The notes under the pieces: generated by a model
Told to the model about the DNA's origin: nothing
The model's database searches: none
Seen by the model: the letters and a program-made list of their open reading frames with translations, nothing else
Shown here: positions 15,943 through 23,627 of the stretch, piece after piece
Position numbering within the stretch: the stretch's first letter is position 1
Layout: each line of letters begins with the position of its first letter
Translations under genes and position numbers: made by a program
NCBI GenBank assembly: GCA_017453125.1
Contig: JAFTKS010000015.1
Span: 1 to 32,138, forward strand
Direction: 5' to 3'
DNA length: 32,138 nt
Source: Clostridia bacterium
GTDB taxonomy: Bacteria; Bacillota; Clostridia; Christensenellales; UBA1242

Positions 15943-15971
15943 TTGTTTTTTCAAAGCAAATAAGTTATAAT
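15943..15971 (+). promoter_or_regulatory. Promoter giving a leaderless methyltransferase mRNA
   Basis: TTGTTT (15943-15948), 17 bases, TATAAT (15966-15971). Only 6 bases separate the -10 from ATG 15978, so transcription should start at or next to the start codon, leaving no room for a ribosome binding site. Confidence 0.65.
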
Positions 15972-15977
15972 TTGTTT

Positions 15978-16676
15978 ATGAAAAATATTGAATATACACA
16001 AATGGCGTATTTGTATGACAAATTTTACACCAATAAAAAATACAATAACGAAGTTGCATTTATCGAAAGTTTTATCAAAAACAAAAATTGCAACATTCTT
16101 GATGCGGGATGTGGTACAGGAAATCACGCAAAAATACTTAATGAATTAGGTTACAACATACAAGGATTTGACAAAAGCCCCAATATGATTGAAATCGCCA
16201 ATACAAAAATACCAAATAATTTTTTTGTTCACGACCTACTTATCCCATTATCAACAAATGAAAAATATGATATGATTATTTCTTTTTTCGCAGTATTCAA
16301 CCACCTAAAAAACTATAAACAATTCAAAACCGCACTATCAAACTTAAAGTCTTTAGTCAACAAAGAGGGATTCATTATAATCGACCTACACAATCCACAA
16401 AGCAATGGAACAAAAATAGAATCAATAGACAACACCACAAGAATTATGAAATGGCACCGATTCCCAATACTGAACAAAGAACTTTCAAAAATTACCTATA
16501 AAATCAACAATAAAATATACAAAACAAGGCACGTTTTCACAATTTTTAAAATAAACAAACTAACACAAATTGCAAAACGACTTGGATTTTCAGAAGTTCT
16601 TTTTTTTGAAAACTACAACACGCAAAGACCAGCAACAGAACTTAGCAAAAACATTCAAATGGTTCTGAAAGTATAA
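15978..16676 (+). CDS. Class I SAM-dependent methyltransferase
   Basis: 232 aa. Motif I ILDAGCGTGNH (about residues 40-50), then GFDKSPNMIEIA (motif II acidic residue) and DMIISFFAVFNHL (motif IV region) mark the Rossmann-type fold that transfers a methyl group from S-adenosylmethionine. The layout matches the small methyltransferase domain 25/11 class, often acting on small molecules. The substrate cannot be told. The ATG at 15978 is chosen over TTG 15972 because the promoter -10 ends at 15971, so even the TTG would sit in the untranscribed region; the message appears leaderless. It converges with the six-gene operon at a shared terminator. Confidence 0.85.
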   Translation: MKNIEYTQMAYLYDKFYTNKKYNNEVAFIESFIKNKNCNILDAGCGTGNHAKILNELGYNIQGFDKSPNMIEIANTKIPNNFFVHDLLIPLSTNEKYDMIISFFAVFNHLKNYKQFKTALSNLKSLVNKEGFIIIDLHNPQSNGTKIESIDNTTRIMKWHRFPILNKELSKITYKINNKIYKTRHVFTIFKINKLTQIAKRLGFSEVLFFENYNTQRPATELSKNIQMVLKV

Positions 16677-16708
16677 AAAATCTCCTCTTTATTTTGAGGA
16701 GATTTTTT
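16675..16708. terminator. Bidirectional terminator
   Basis: AAAAAATCTCCTC / GAGGAGATTTTTT, a perfect 13-bp complementarity with an 8-base loop. It ends the methyltransferase transcript and, on the minus strand, the six-gene operon, whose last TAA (16689-16691) lies in the loop. Confidence 0.85.
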
Positions 16709-16919
16709 TGTTTCGATATACAATTCGAATAATGCAAAAAATTAATGCCACAACCAAATTTATAGCAATTGCACCACACACAATTACAATAAAATAATGC
16801 CCCAAAATTATAGTGTGTGACACTGCTAATATTATAAGGGTCAAAAACAACCCCACCAATACAATATCAAAACACAAAAGAGAATAAAATATAGTCTTCA
16901 GCCAATTAGTTCTTCCCAT
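16689..16919 (-). CDS. Small two-helix membrane protein, last gene of operon
   Basis: 76 aa. A short basic N-terminus (MGRTNWLK) is followed by hydrophobic helices at about residues 10-33 and 40-66 and a basic tail (RIVYRNKKISSK). It is thus a hairpin in the membrane with both ends probably in the cytoplasm. No family recognised. The start overlaps the end of the preceding gene by 14 bases and has AGAGGGG upstream, a sign of translational coupling. It may be a partner of the membrane-anchored beta-helix protein encoded just before it. The stop codon sits in the loop of the operon terminator. Confidence 0.7.
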   Translation of the reverse strand: MGRTNWLKTIFYSLLCFDIVLVGLFLTLIILAVSHTIILGHYFIVIVCGAIAINLVVALIFCIIRIVYRNKKISSK

Positions 16920-18789
16920 ACCAATACCCCTCTTTTTGAACTATTTGGTCTCTCGTGCTCAACGACTCAATCTGGCTTAATGAATTTGCAACACCACTAT
17001 CTTTCAGTACACTTCCAGAACTTACAAGAATTCCAATTTGATAATTTGTGCTCTCTTGAAATAAAACACAAACATCACTCACATCAATACAAATAACATT
17101 TTCAAAAAATTGATATTGCAAATACGCCGACCCAAGGCAAGTTCCTAGAAAATATTTTGCATCTGAATATTGCCCATCTATATCACAAGTAGAATAACAA
17201 TTGGTTATTGCACCATACAAATATCCTGCAAATCCTCCACCAAAAACAAAAGCATTCTCAGACTCTGCTATGATATCCATATTCCCATCAACAATACAGC
17301 CATCAATTGCAGGCATCACAACACTATTATCAGGCTTTTGATAATAAGAACAATAAGCACTAATACCACCACAATAAACAATTAAATTTTTTGAAAATAC
17401 ATGAAGAGAACCTGAAGAATAACACTTTGTAATATCGCCATAACTCATAGCGCAGATTCCACCTAAGAAAACATTTCCACCATTACCCAACTCACTATTA
17501 GACTCAACACTTAAATTGCCATAATTAAAAGAACCGTCAATCAAACCATAATTAAGCATAGCAACACCAGCCACATTAGGCGACCAATCTGAAATAACAT
17601 TAGACTGCTGTAATTCAGCAAAATTTTTGCACCCTACCACAACGCCCGATTCTTCATTAGAAACAACAATGCCAGCCAAATCACATTCTTTTGTGGAAAC
17701 CTTTGAACCTTTTGTTAAAACAAGATTTCTAATAGTTCCAAAATTTTTACCAACAAATCCTGAAGCAGAACATTCGCCAGTCGCAATACCTTTTATTTCA
17801 GCATTAATAAAAAGAGAACAATCAAGTACACTTCCATAATTTTCACAAGCAATCCCGCTTACATACATATCAAAATCTTGCGACCTTTCACAAATGAGAT
17901 TAACATTTCCACAAGAGATATTTACATTGCTAATAGTTCCTGTATTTTGCTGAACAAGAAAACTAAAACTTGTTTCAATATTCTTTTTAATATCAGAATA
18001 GACAAGGTTGATATTTTTAATTACACCAGTGTTTTTCAAAACAATTGAATTAGCATAATTTGAACCAACATATACCGAATACCCAGCTCCGTCAATAACA
18101 CCCCCAAAATCCGATGGCGAAAAATCCGAATCCAAATATACATCTTGAGTAAGCTTATAACTGCCGTTTGTTGACAAACATTTTTCAAACTGTCTTGCGC
18201 TCGAAATCTTAAAAGGAATCCCCCTTGTTCCCAACCCAATAGTTGCAGAAACTGAGACAACTCCACCAGTCAAAACAAGCACACAAACAAGGGCTAGAGC
18301 AACAATCGAAACACAAATTCGTTTCTGATAACCAGTCATTGTTCTTTTTGATATTTGTAGTTTTTTGCCAATAATATTTATTTTTCTGCCATTAATTTTA
18401 TATATTTTGACAATATTTTGAGCAATGCCTTCGTTGTTTTTTATCTTAACAAACTTTCTTTTTACAAGACAATCCCTGCCAAGAAGAGCCAGCATCTCAA
18501 TCGGTGAAACAATCTCTCCAGACAAATACAACCTCAAACACTTGCCCGCAACACTCACAAATTTTCTTGACGACTCAAGGTCTTCAGGTTCAATCCTGTA
18601 AGTCTTTGTTACAAATAAATATTTTTCAAATTTACGAATTATTCTTTTTGCATTCCACAAATAACAAAGCGAAAGCAAAGGAAATCTGCCAAAAGAAATA
18701 TTTTCATTTCCTTTGATGTGTGCAGAAAAAAGACTCAAGCTATCTTGCTTGATTGAAAGCAACAATTGTTGAGCACTTGTTTCTGCCAT
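16906..18789 (-). CDS. Single-pass membrane protein with GLUG-like extracytoplasmic beta-helix
   Basis: 627 aa. About 155 cytoplasmic residues (FGRFPLLSLCYLW, basic region RKINIIGKK) precede one membrane helix (about 160-182, IVALALVCVLVLTGGVV). The remaining 440 residues are outside. They carry repeats of the type N-x-G-x-I-x-x-C/V: NTGVIKN, NTGTISN, NYGSVLDC, NFGTIRN, NYGLIDGSFNYG, SYGDITKCYSSG, YGAITNCYS. These are GLUG-like repeats that form right-handed beta-helices in secreted Firmicute proteins. The cytoplasmic domain matches nothing I know. The ribosome binding site AGAGGTGG precedes the ATG. It is gene five of the operon, 9 bases after the coiled-coil gene. Context suggests it places that machinery at the membrane. 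Confidence 0.75.
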   Translation of the reverse strand: MAETSAQQLLLSIKQDSLSLFSAHIKGNENISFGRFPLLSLCYLWNAKRIIRKFEKYLFVTKTYRIEPEDLESSRKFVSVAGKCLRLYLSGEIVSPIEMLALLGRDCLVKRKFVKIKNNEGIAQNIVKIYKINGRKINIIGKKLQISKRTMTGYQKRICVSIVALALVCVLVLTGGVVSVSATIGLGTRGIPFKISSARQFEKCLSTNGSYKLTQDVYLDSDFSPSDFGGVIDGAGYSVYVGSNYANSIVLKNTGVIKNINLVYSDIKKNIETSFSFLVQQNTGTISNVNISCGNVNLICERSQDFDMYVSGIACENYGSVLDCSLFINAEIKGIATGECSASGFVGKNFGTIRNLVLTKGSKVSTKECDLAGIVVSNEESGVVVGCKNFAELQQSNVISDWSPNVAGVAMLNYGLIDGSFNYGNLSVESNSELGNGGNVFLGGICAMSYGDITKCYSSGSLHVFSKNLIVYCGGISAYCSYYQKPDNSVVMPAIDGCIVDGNMDIIAESENAFVFGGGFAGYLYGAITNCYSTCDIDGQYSDAKYFLGTCLGSAYLQYQFFENVICIDVSDVCVLFQESTNYQIGILVSSGSVLKDSGVANSLSQIESLSTRDQIVQKEGYWYGKN

Positions 18790-18798
18790 ACACCACCT

Positions 18799-19518
18799 CT
18801 ACTTTTTTGTCTTTACTTTTCTATCCTCTGCCCACTTATCTAGAATATCAAATATATATTGTTCATTAACAGCACTTGACTCAACAATCTTCTTGAGAAG
18901 TTTGTTTGATTCATCATAACTAGCAACCAATTTTTCAATGCTACCTTTTTCTTCGACTATAGCATTATATATACTTTTGTTTCTATCTTGGATTTCAGAT
19001 ATTTTATCTCCACTCGTCTGTAAAACATCGGCTACATCTTTATTAATAAACTCGCTAACCTTTTGTACACCAACGTTATAATTCTCAAGTTTCTTTTCTA
19101 GTTGTTTGATGTCATATACCTTTCTTTTCTCCTCAATAATATCATTGAGTTTTGATATTTGTTCCTCAGCCTTACTTTCAATATTGTTTACCGTATTTAA
19201 TCTTGATTCTATTTTTCCACACAAAGACAAAAGACTATCGACCGCAGTTACATATTTATTGGTTGAATTCAAAAACCTATCAACCTCTGAAGTAAGCGTT
19301 TTCGTCTTTTCTGCCTGACCAGAAAGTTCTTTATAAATCTTATCAAGCTTATTTTGAACACTACCATCAATACTAGAATTCAGTCCTTGCAAATCATTTT
19401 TGATACCATCAAAAGACACCGAAAAAGATCTAAGGCTTTGTTCTATTGGACCTAGCAATTCTCTATATTCTTTGAACGTTGCAATAAGTTGTTTAATTTC
19501 ATTATTCTCAACACTCAT
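18799..19518 (-). CDS. Coiled-coil protein of the operon
   Basis: 239 aa, almost wholly helical: long heptad-like runs of Leu/Ile/Val with Lys/Glu/Asp from about residue 5 to 225, broken near 85-100 (NSTNKYVTAVDSLLSLCGK). No signal peptide or membrane helix, and a basic end (DRKVKTKK). The pattern is like methyl-accepting or tropomyosin-type rods, so sequence alone gives no function. It starts 24 bases after the SF1 helicase gene with AGAGGT as ribosome binding site. It ends 9 bases before the membrane protein gene. A role as a bridge or oligomer scaffold between the helicase and the membrane protein is inference. Confidence 0.7.
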   Translation of the reverse strand: MSVENNEIKQLIATFKEYRELLGPIEQSLRSFSVSFDGIKNDLQGLNSSIDGSVQNKLDKIYKELSGQAEKTKTLTSEVDRFLNSTNKYVTAVDSLLSLCGKIESRLNTVNNIESKAEEQISKLNDIIEEKRKVYDIKQLEKKLENYNVGVQKVSEFINKDVADVLQTSGDKISEIQDRNKSIYNAIVEEKGSIEKLVASYDESNKLLKKIVESSAVNEQYIFDILDKWAEDRKVKTKK

Positions 19519-19542
19519 TTTTTACCTCTTTTTAAAATCATC

Positions 19543-21924
19543 TTATATTTTTCTAAAACTCAAATTCAACGCGTCTACGTCTTTTTTGATTGTTTCTATT
19601 ATGAATTCTTGTGCAATCTTGTTATCCTTGACATCTTCGAAAAAATCCACAATATCTATACTCAAATCTGCAGAGTTTTTCTTACTACATTTATCTAGCA
19701 AATCAATCAAAATCTCATCTCCAGAAATCAAGAATTGCTCTTTTGCTTTTTCCAACAAACCATATTCCCAAAATCTAATTCCAGCTTCTCGATATTGACC
19801 TCGAGAAATTAGAGTTTCATTAACTTCAATAGTTCTGAACGTATCTATTCTCAAATTTTCATCTGAAATCTTATTTGCTAGAAATCTTGCATTGTCATAT
19901 TGACCAAGCTTTATAAATTCGTTAACTCTATCCAAAATCTCATTCTGAGAAAACTCAACCGAGCCTACAATTTTTGTTAAAGTCTTAACGGCACCCGCAA
20001 GATCACGTTTCTCAAAATTAGCCTTGAAAAATTGCACAAATTGCGAAACTTCCTTGTCCTCAACCACAAAGATATTTTGTCTAGCTCTTGTTACACCAAC
20101 ATAGAACAAGTTGTAATAATATCTATAAACAGAATTTTCGTCAGCTTGTTTATGATTAACCTTCTTTACCTCTAAATGTTTCCATTTATCAGCGTTATCG
20201 CTAAGAATATTATAAGCAATAATCGTCGGCCTTTCAAGCCCCTTTATCTCACTAATAGTCAACACTTCTTGATTTTTGATAATTTTTTGCAACTCGCTTT
20301 TTGCTTTGTTGCTAGAGACAACAAACGTAAAGTTATCAAGTTTTCCTCTTGCAATTTCCTTTGCAAATCCGCCACCACAAAAATATATTGCACGTGTCTG
20401 AGCACCATCATCAACAACCTTACTATTTAGCACAAAGTTGTGCGTGCCAAACTCAGCCTTATTAACCTCTCCAAGCGAATCAATAATTCGAACTATTTTT
20501 GCACCATTTCTATAGTTATACTTCAGTTCTTTTACATCTGTTATATCTCTATTATAAAGCAAATTTTTTAGATATCCGAAACTAAAATATGAAGGATTAA
20601 TCATTTGCAAAGCATCACCAACACAGAAAAGTTTCAAACTCAGTTTTTTAAATAAATTCAAGCCAACCTGCGTATAGTCCTGAACTTCATCAATTATTGA
20701 TAGTGAATATTTAAAATCATCATCAAGCAGAACCAGCAATTCTTTGGCAGCGATATTGTTATCTTTTAAGTTGTTCTTTTGACAATGCAAAAGGTAGTCT
20801 TTTGCTATTTGATAAATAGCCAAACATTCTTCTTTTGAAAAACTATTTTCTCGACTTGACACATACTCGCCTTGAGGAATCATCTCCAAAGACTTATCAT
20901 TAAAGTACCCAAGCACCATTCCAAAAATCTCTTTGTAAATAATCTCTTTGGAGTATTTTGAGAGTTTTGAAAAGGCATTTTTGATATTATAGTTTGCAAG
21001 ACTGGAAGAATATTTATTTATGAAATATTCTTGCCCAACAAACTCACCATCTCCACAATATTTTCTGTAGATATCCTCAATCAAAAGATAATCAACTTTA
21101 TTCTCTAGATAGTCAAGCACTTTTCTGATTTTGCCAAAAATATCATTGTCATCATTACTAAAGAAATATATTCCCAACCTATTTTCAAGTGCTTTTTTAT
21201 GGTCATCATCAAGAAAAACAATATTTCCTAACTTGTAGGCATTTAGTACAAACTCCAAGTCTTTTTTATATTTTTCAACTTTTAGTTTTGTATCAACTAG
21301 CAACCCTCTACTGAATGTTGAATAAAGCGTTCTACCACTGAAATTTTTGCAAGCAGTAAATATAATTTTATCAATACAAATGTTTGTTTTTCCACTACCT
21401 GCAACACCTTGAACCAAGACATTCTTATCAACAATTTCTACAATATCTTTTTGCTCTTTATTAAGTCTCGGAAGATTAACATTGGAAATATTTGAAACCA
21501 AATATAATTTACTCAAAGAAATCTCTTGTACGTTTCCACTTTTACCAGAAACCTCAATCATTATCTTGGAATTAAGTTTGACATACTCATCAATTCTTTG
21601 ATTATTATTCAGAACATCTTTTGTCTCAAAACCAAGAAAAACAATATCCCACTCATTTAAGTCATTTTTCAAATACTTACCAATACTAAAAACAAAACAA
21701 AACCTATTGTCCATAGTAGCAACACTGAACAAACCTGTTTCGTTCAGTGCAATAATATCTTTGATATTTAATAATATTGACTGACAAATCACAGATAAAA
21801 GAATATCTATATCAGAGACATATCTGGTTTGCTTTATGAAGTTGTCAGTTTTGTAAAATAGACTCTTGCAAGAAAGCACAACCTGTCTTGTATCTATTTC
21901 TATCCTTTTAAACTTATTTGCCAT
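19543..21924 (-). CDS. UvrD/Rep-like superfamily 1 helicase with helical C-terminus
   Basis: 793 aa. Helicase motifs in order: VQGVAGSGKT (171-180, Walker A), IIDEVQD (410-416, Walker B), VGDALQMI (motif III), YNYRN (469-473, motif IV), KGLERP (561-566, motif V), LFYVGVTRAR (606-615, motif VI). The set is complete, so ATP-driven movement on nucleic acid is expected. The first 165 residues are not helicase-like. The last 150 are short paired helices (QYDNARFLANKI, QYREAGIRFWE, LEKAKEQFL), like TPR or alpha-solenoid repeats used for protein contacts. That tail is not usual for UvrD, PcrA or HelD. A good AAAGGAAAA site precedes the ATG. It lies 9 bases after the release-factor-like gene. Confidence 0.82.
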   Translation of the reverse strand: MANKFKRIEIDTRQVVLSCKSLFYKTDNFIKQTRYVSDIDILLSVICQSILLNIKDIIALNETGLFSVATMDNRFCFVFSIGKYLKNDLNEWDIVFLGFETKDVLNNNQRIDEYVKLNSKIMIEVSGKSGNVQEISLSKLYLVSNISNVNLPRLNKEQKDIVEIVDKNVLVQGVAGSGKTNICIDKIIFTACKNFSGRTLYSTFSRGLLVDTKLKVEKYKKDLEFVLNAYKLGNIVFLDDDHKKALENRLGIYFFSNDDNDIFGKIRKVLDYLENKVDYLLIEDIYRKYCGDGEFVGQEYFINKYSSSLANYNIKNAFSKLSKYSKEIIYKEIFGMVLGYFNDKSLEMIPQGEYVSSRENSFSKEECLAIYQIAKDYLLHCQKNNLKDNNIAAKELLVLLDDDFKYSLSIIDEVQDYTQVGLNLFKKLSLKLFCVGDALQMINPSYFSFGYLKNLLYNRDITDVKELKYNYRNGAKIVRIIDSLGEVNKAEFGTHNFVLNSKVVDDGAQTRAIYFCGGGFAKEIARGKLDNFTFVVSSNKAKSELQKIIKNQEVLTISEIKGLERPTIIAYNILSDNADKWKHLEVKKVNHKQADENSVYRYYYNLFYVGVTRARQNIFVVEDKEVSQFVQFFKANFEKRDLAGAVKTLTKIVGSVEFSQNEILDRVNEFIKLGQYDNARFLANKISDENLRIDTFRTIEVNETLISRGQYREAGIRFWEYGLLEKAKEQFLISGDEILIDLLDKCSKKNSADLSIDIVDFFEDVKDNKIAQEFIIETIKKDVDALNLSFRKI

Positions 21925-21933
21925 ACTTTTCCT

Positions 21934-22860
21934 TTATTTAAATACTTTATCTAACGGAACACTCTTTTCTCCGTCTATCATAGCATTATTTTTCAAATCA
22001 TACAAACGAACAACGTTGCCCGATTGATATTTTAAAAGACATTTATCTTTTGTTTTTTTATACTCTTTGCTATTTTGTTCCTTTATTTTTTCAATAACTT
22101 TCTGTCTTACCCTTTCGAAAGCAATTTTTCTATTCTGAACCTGACTTCTCTCATCACTACAAACAGCAGAAATACCCGTAGGTTTATGCGTTACACGAAC
22201 CGCACTATCCGTAGTATTAATATGTTGACCACCAGCACCGCTCGACCTACTGATAAAAACCTCGAAATCATCATCTTTGATATCAAGAGACTCAAAAACA
22301 TTATCAAAAGTAATTACACAACATTTTTCTTGAGTGTCAATCGAACTATGAATACCGCACTCCTTTTTGAAAAAATCATTAACACCAATACCTGAAACCA
22401 ATAAACACTTGTCTCCACTCTCTACAATATTACAATCAAAAGATTGTTTCTTGCAAACATCTTGATATCTTTCAAAAAGCAGTTCTTGCAATCTTTTGGA
22501 CTTACCCATATTAACCACAACCAGACAAATACATTCTTCTGATGATTTATAAAGTCTATAACAGGAAACAATTTCTTCTTTGGTTTGAATAATCTTTTCG
22601 TTTAATACTTGCTCTTCATCTGCCAAAACATCACAACCTGTCTCACGACTCAATTCTTTCAAGTCACACAGCTCTTTTTCCAAAGACTCCAGATTATCCA
22701 AAAGAGACACCAGTGGCTCAAGGTCTCTCTGTTGCCTTGATAAATGCAAAAAAAGTTTCTTGTCTAGCAAGACTTCTTCAAAACTCAAAAGTTCTTCTAT
22801 CCTATTAAATTTTGCTTTCAATTCTTTCAACTCATTGTATATATTGAAAAATTCTCGCAT
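21934..22860 (-). CDS. Release-factor-like GGQ protein with eroded codon-recognition domain
   Basis: 308 aa, against about 355 for RF1. Residues 1-95 resemble the helical domain 1 ([18 protein letters not shown]). Residues 203-250 are a strong match to the catalytic domain: [21 protein letters not shown], then DERSQVQN, with GGQ at 210-212, the motif that triggers peptidyl-tRNA hydrolysis. The codon-reading part is poor. GTGGDEA is replaced by NMGKSKRLQ. Where RF1 has ESGxHRVQRVPxTE...GRIHTS there is only [14 protein letters not shown], so the PxT tripeptide and its loop are missing. The RF1 TYNFPQxRVTDHR segment is reduced to VRLYDLKNN. It should still cut peptidyl-tRNA, but stop-codon reading is doubtful. 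A ribosome-rescue role is inference. Confidence 0.72.
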   Translation of the reverse strand: MREFFNIYNELKELKAKFNRIEELLSFEEVLLDKKLFLHLSRQQRDLEPLVSLLDNLESLEKELCDLKELSRETGCDVLADEEQVLNEKIIQTKEEIVSCYRLYKSSEECICLVVVNMGKSKRLQELLFERYQDVCKKQSFDCNIVESGDKCLLVSGIGVNDFFKKECGIHSSIDTQEKCCVITFDNVFESLDIKDDDFEVFISRSSGAGGQHINTTDSAVRVTHKPTGISAVCSDERSQVQNRKIAFERVRQKVIEKIKEQNSKEYKKTKDKCLLKYQSGNVVRLYDLKNNAMIDGEKSVPLDKVFK

Positions 22861-22871
22861 AACACCCCAAC

Positions 22872-23387
22872 TTAATCTTTCAAAACAAATCTCAACAGAG
22901 CCTCTCTGTCTTTCTCAAGAGCATAATTAATGCCAACTCTTTTCTCCTGTATAAAATCATACTCCAGTCCATCATCTTCTATCCAAATTCGCCCATTATC
23001 AAGAATTGACTGACCATTTAAGGATTTATCCACACCAAGGAGCTTTGTTGCCCGTGCCGGGCCTTCTGCACCTTTAAGCGCACGAATCAACACTGCCTCA
23101 GGCTCACCTTCTTTCTTACTAACAATATTTAACAAATAATGTAGCCCATAACACAAATACACATAAATAGTGCCACCTTCTCGCCACATTGGTTCTACCC
23201 TTGCAGTTCTTTTGCCTTTATATGTATGACAAGCACTATCTTCAACGCCCAAGTACGCCTCTGTTTCTGAAATTTGAGCACGGATTATATTTCCATCAAC
23301 ACAACTACATATCCATTTACCAATTAAATTTCGGGCTAAAGCCACAGTATCGGTAGTAAAAAAATCTTTATTATTTATCTTTTTCAT
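22872..23387 (-). CDS. mpg: DNA-3-methyladenine glycosylase, first gene of operon
   Basis: 171 aa, a compact member of the Mpg/AAG family (usually about 190-210 aa). Recognised by [35 protein letters not shown] (the ETEAY segment holds the catalytic Glu and the wedge Tyr), [16 protein letters not shown] and [10 protein letters not shown]. It removes alkylated purines from DNA to begin base excision repair. The C-terminal part after GRIWIEDD is shorter than usual. A TTGAAT-16-TATAAT promoter ends 6 bases before the ATG, so the operon message appears leaderless at this gene. The release-factor-like gene follows 11 bases later. Confidence 0.9.
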   Translation of the reverse strand: MKKINNKDFFTTDTVALARNLIGKWICSCVDGNIIRAQISETEAYLGVEDSACHTYKGKRTARVEPMWREGGTIYVYLCYGLHYLLNIVSKKEGEPEAVLIRALKGAEGPARATKLLGVDKSLNGQSILDNGRIWIEDDGLEYDFIQEKRVGINYALEKDREALLRFVLKD

Positions 23388-23393
23388 ATTCGT

Positions 23394-23421
23394 ATTATAT
23401 CACAAAAATCCGAAAATTCAA
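23394..23421 (-). promoter_or_regulatory. Promoter of the six-gene operon (leaderless)
   Basis: TTGAAT (23416-23421), 16 bases, TATAAT (23394-23399) on the minus strand. The -10 ends 6 bases before ATG 23387, leaving no leader for a ribosome binding site. Confidence 0.65.
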
Positions 23422-23537
23422 TAAATAATACCACATAATCCTACCAAGCACAAACACAATTCGTTTAGTAATTTTATTATCGTAAATTTCATTCAAAAAA
23501 CCAATAAATATTCACATTTTTCTTTTGAAGATATGTA

Positions 23538-23566
23538 TTGACAAAAATCGACAAATTAGTTAGAAT
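23538..23566 (+). promoter_or_regulatory. Promoter of the large surface-protein gene
   Basis: TTGACA (23538-23543), exactly 17 bases, TAGAAT (23561-23566). It gives a leader of about 55 bases with AGAAGGG before ATG 23628. Confidence 0.75.
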
Positions 23567-23627
23567 TTAAATACAGATTATATCATCTTGAAAAATTTTT
23601 AATATTAAATCAAAAGAAGGGTCTCCA

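Noticed and set aside
16906..21924. Helicase-coiled coil-membrane genes as a known defence system such as Zorya or Wadjet
   Set aside because: No MotAB-like, SMC or other diagnostic component is present; only the general theme of a membrane protein plus a helicase is shared.
21934..22860. Stop-codon reassignment suggested by the odd release factor
   Set aside because: Several genes end cleanly in TGA as well as TAA (for example at 14493-14495 and 29990-29992) and no frame needs TGA read through.
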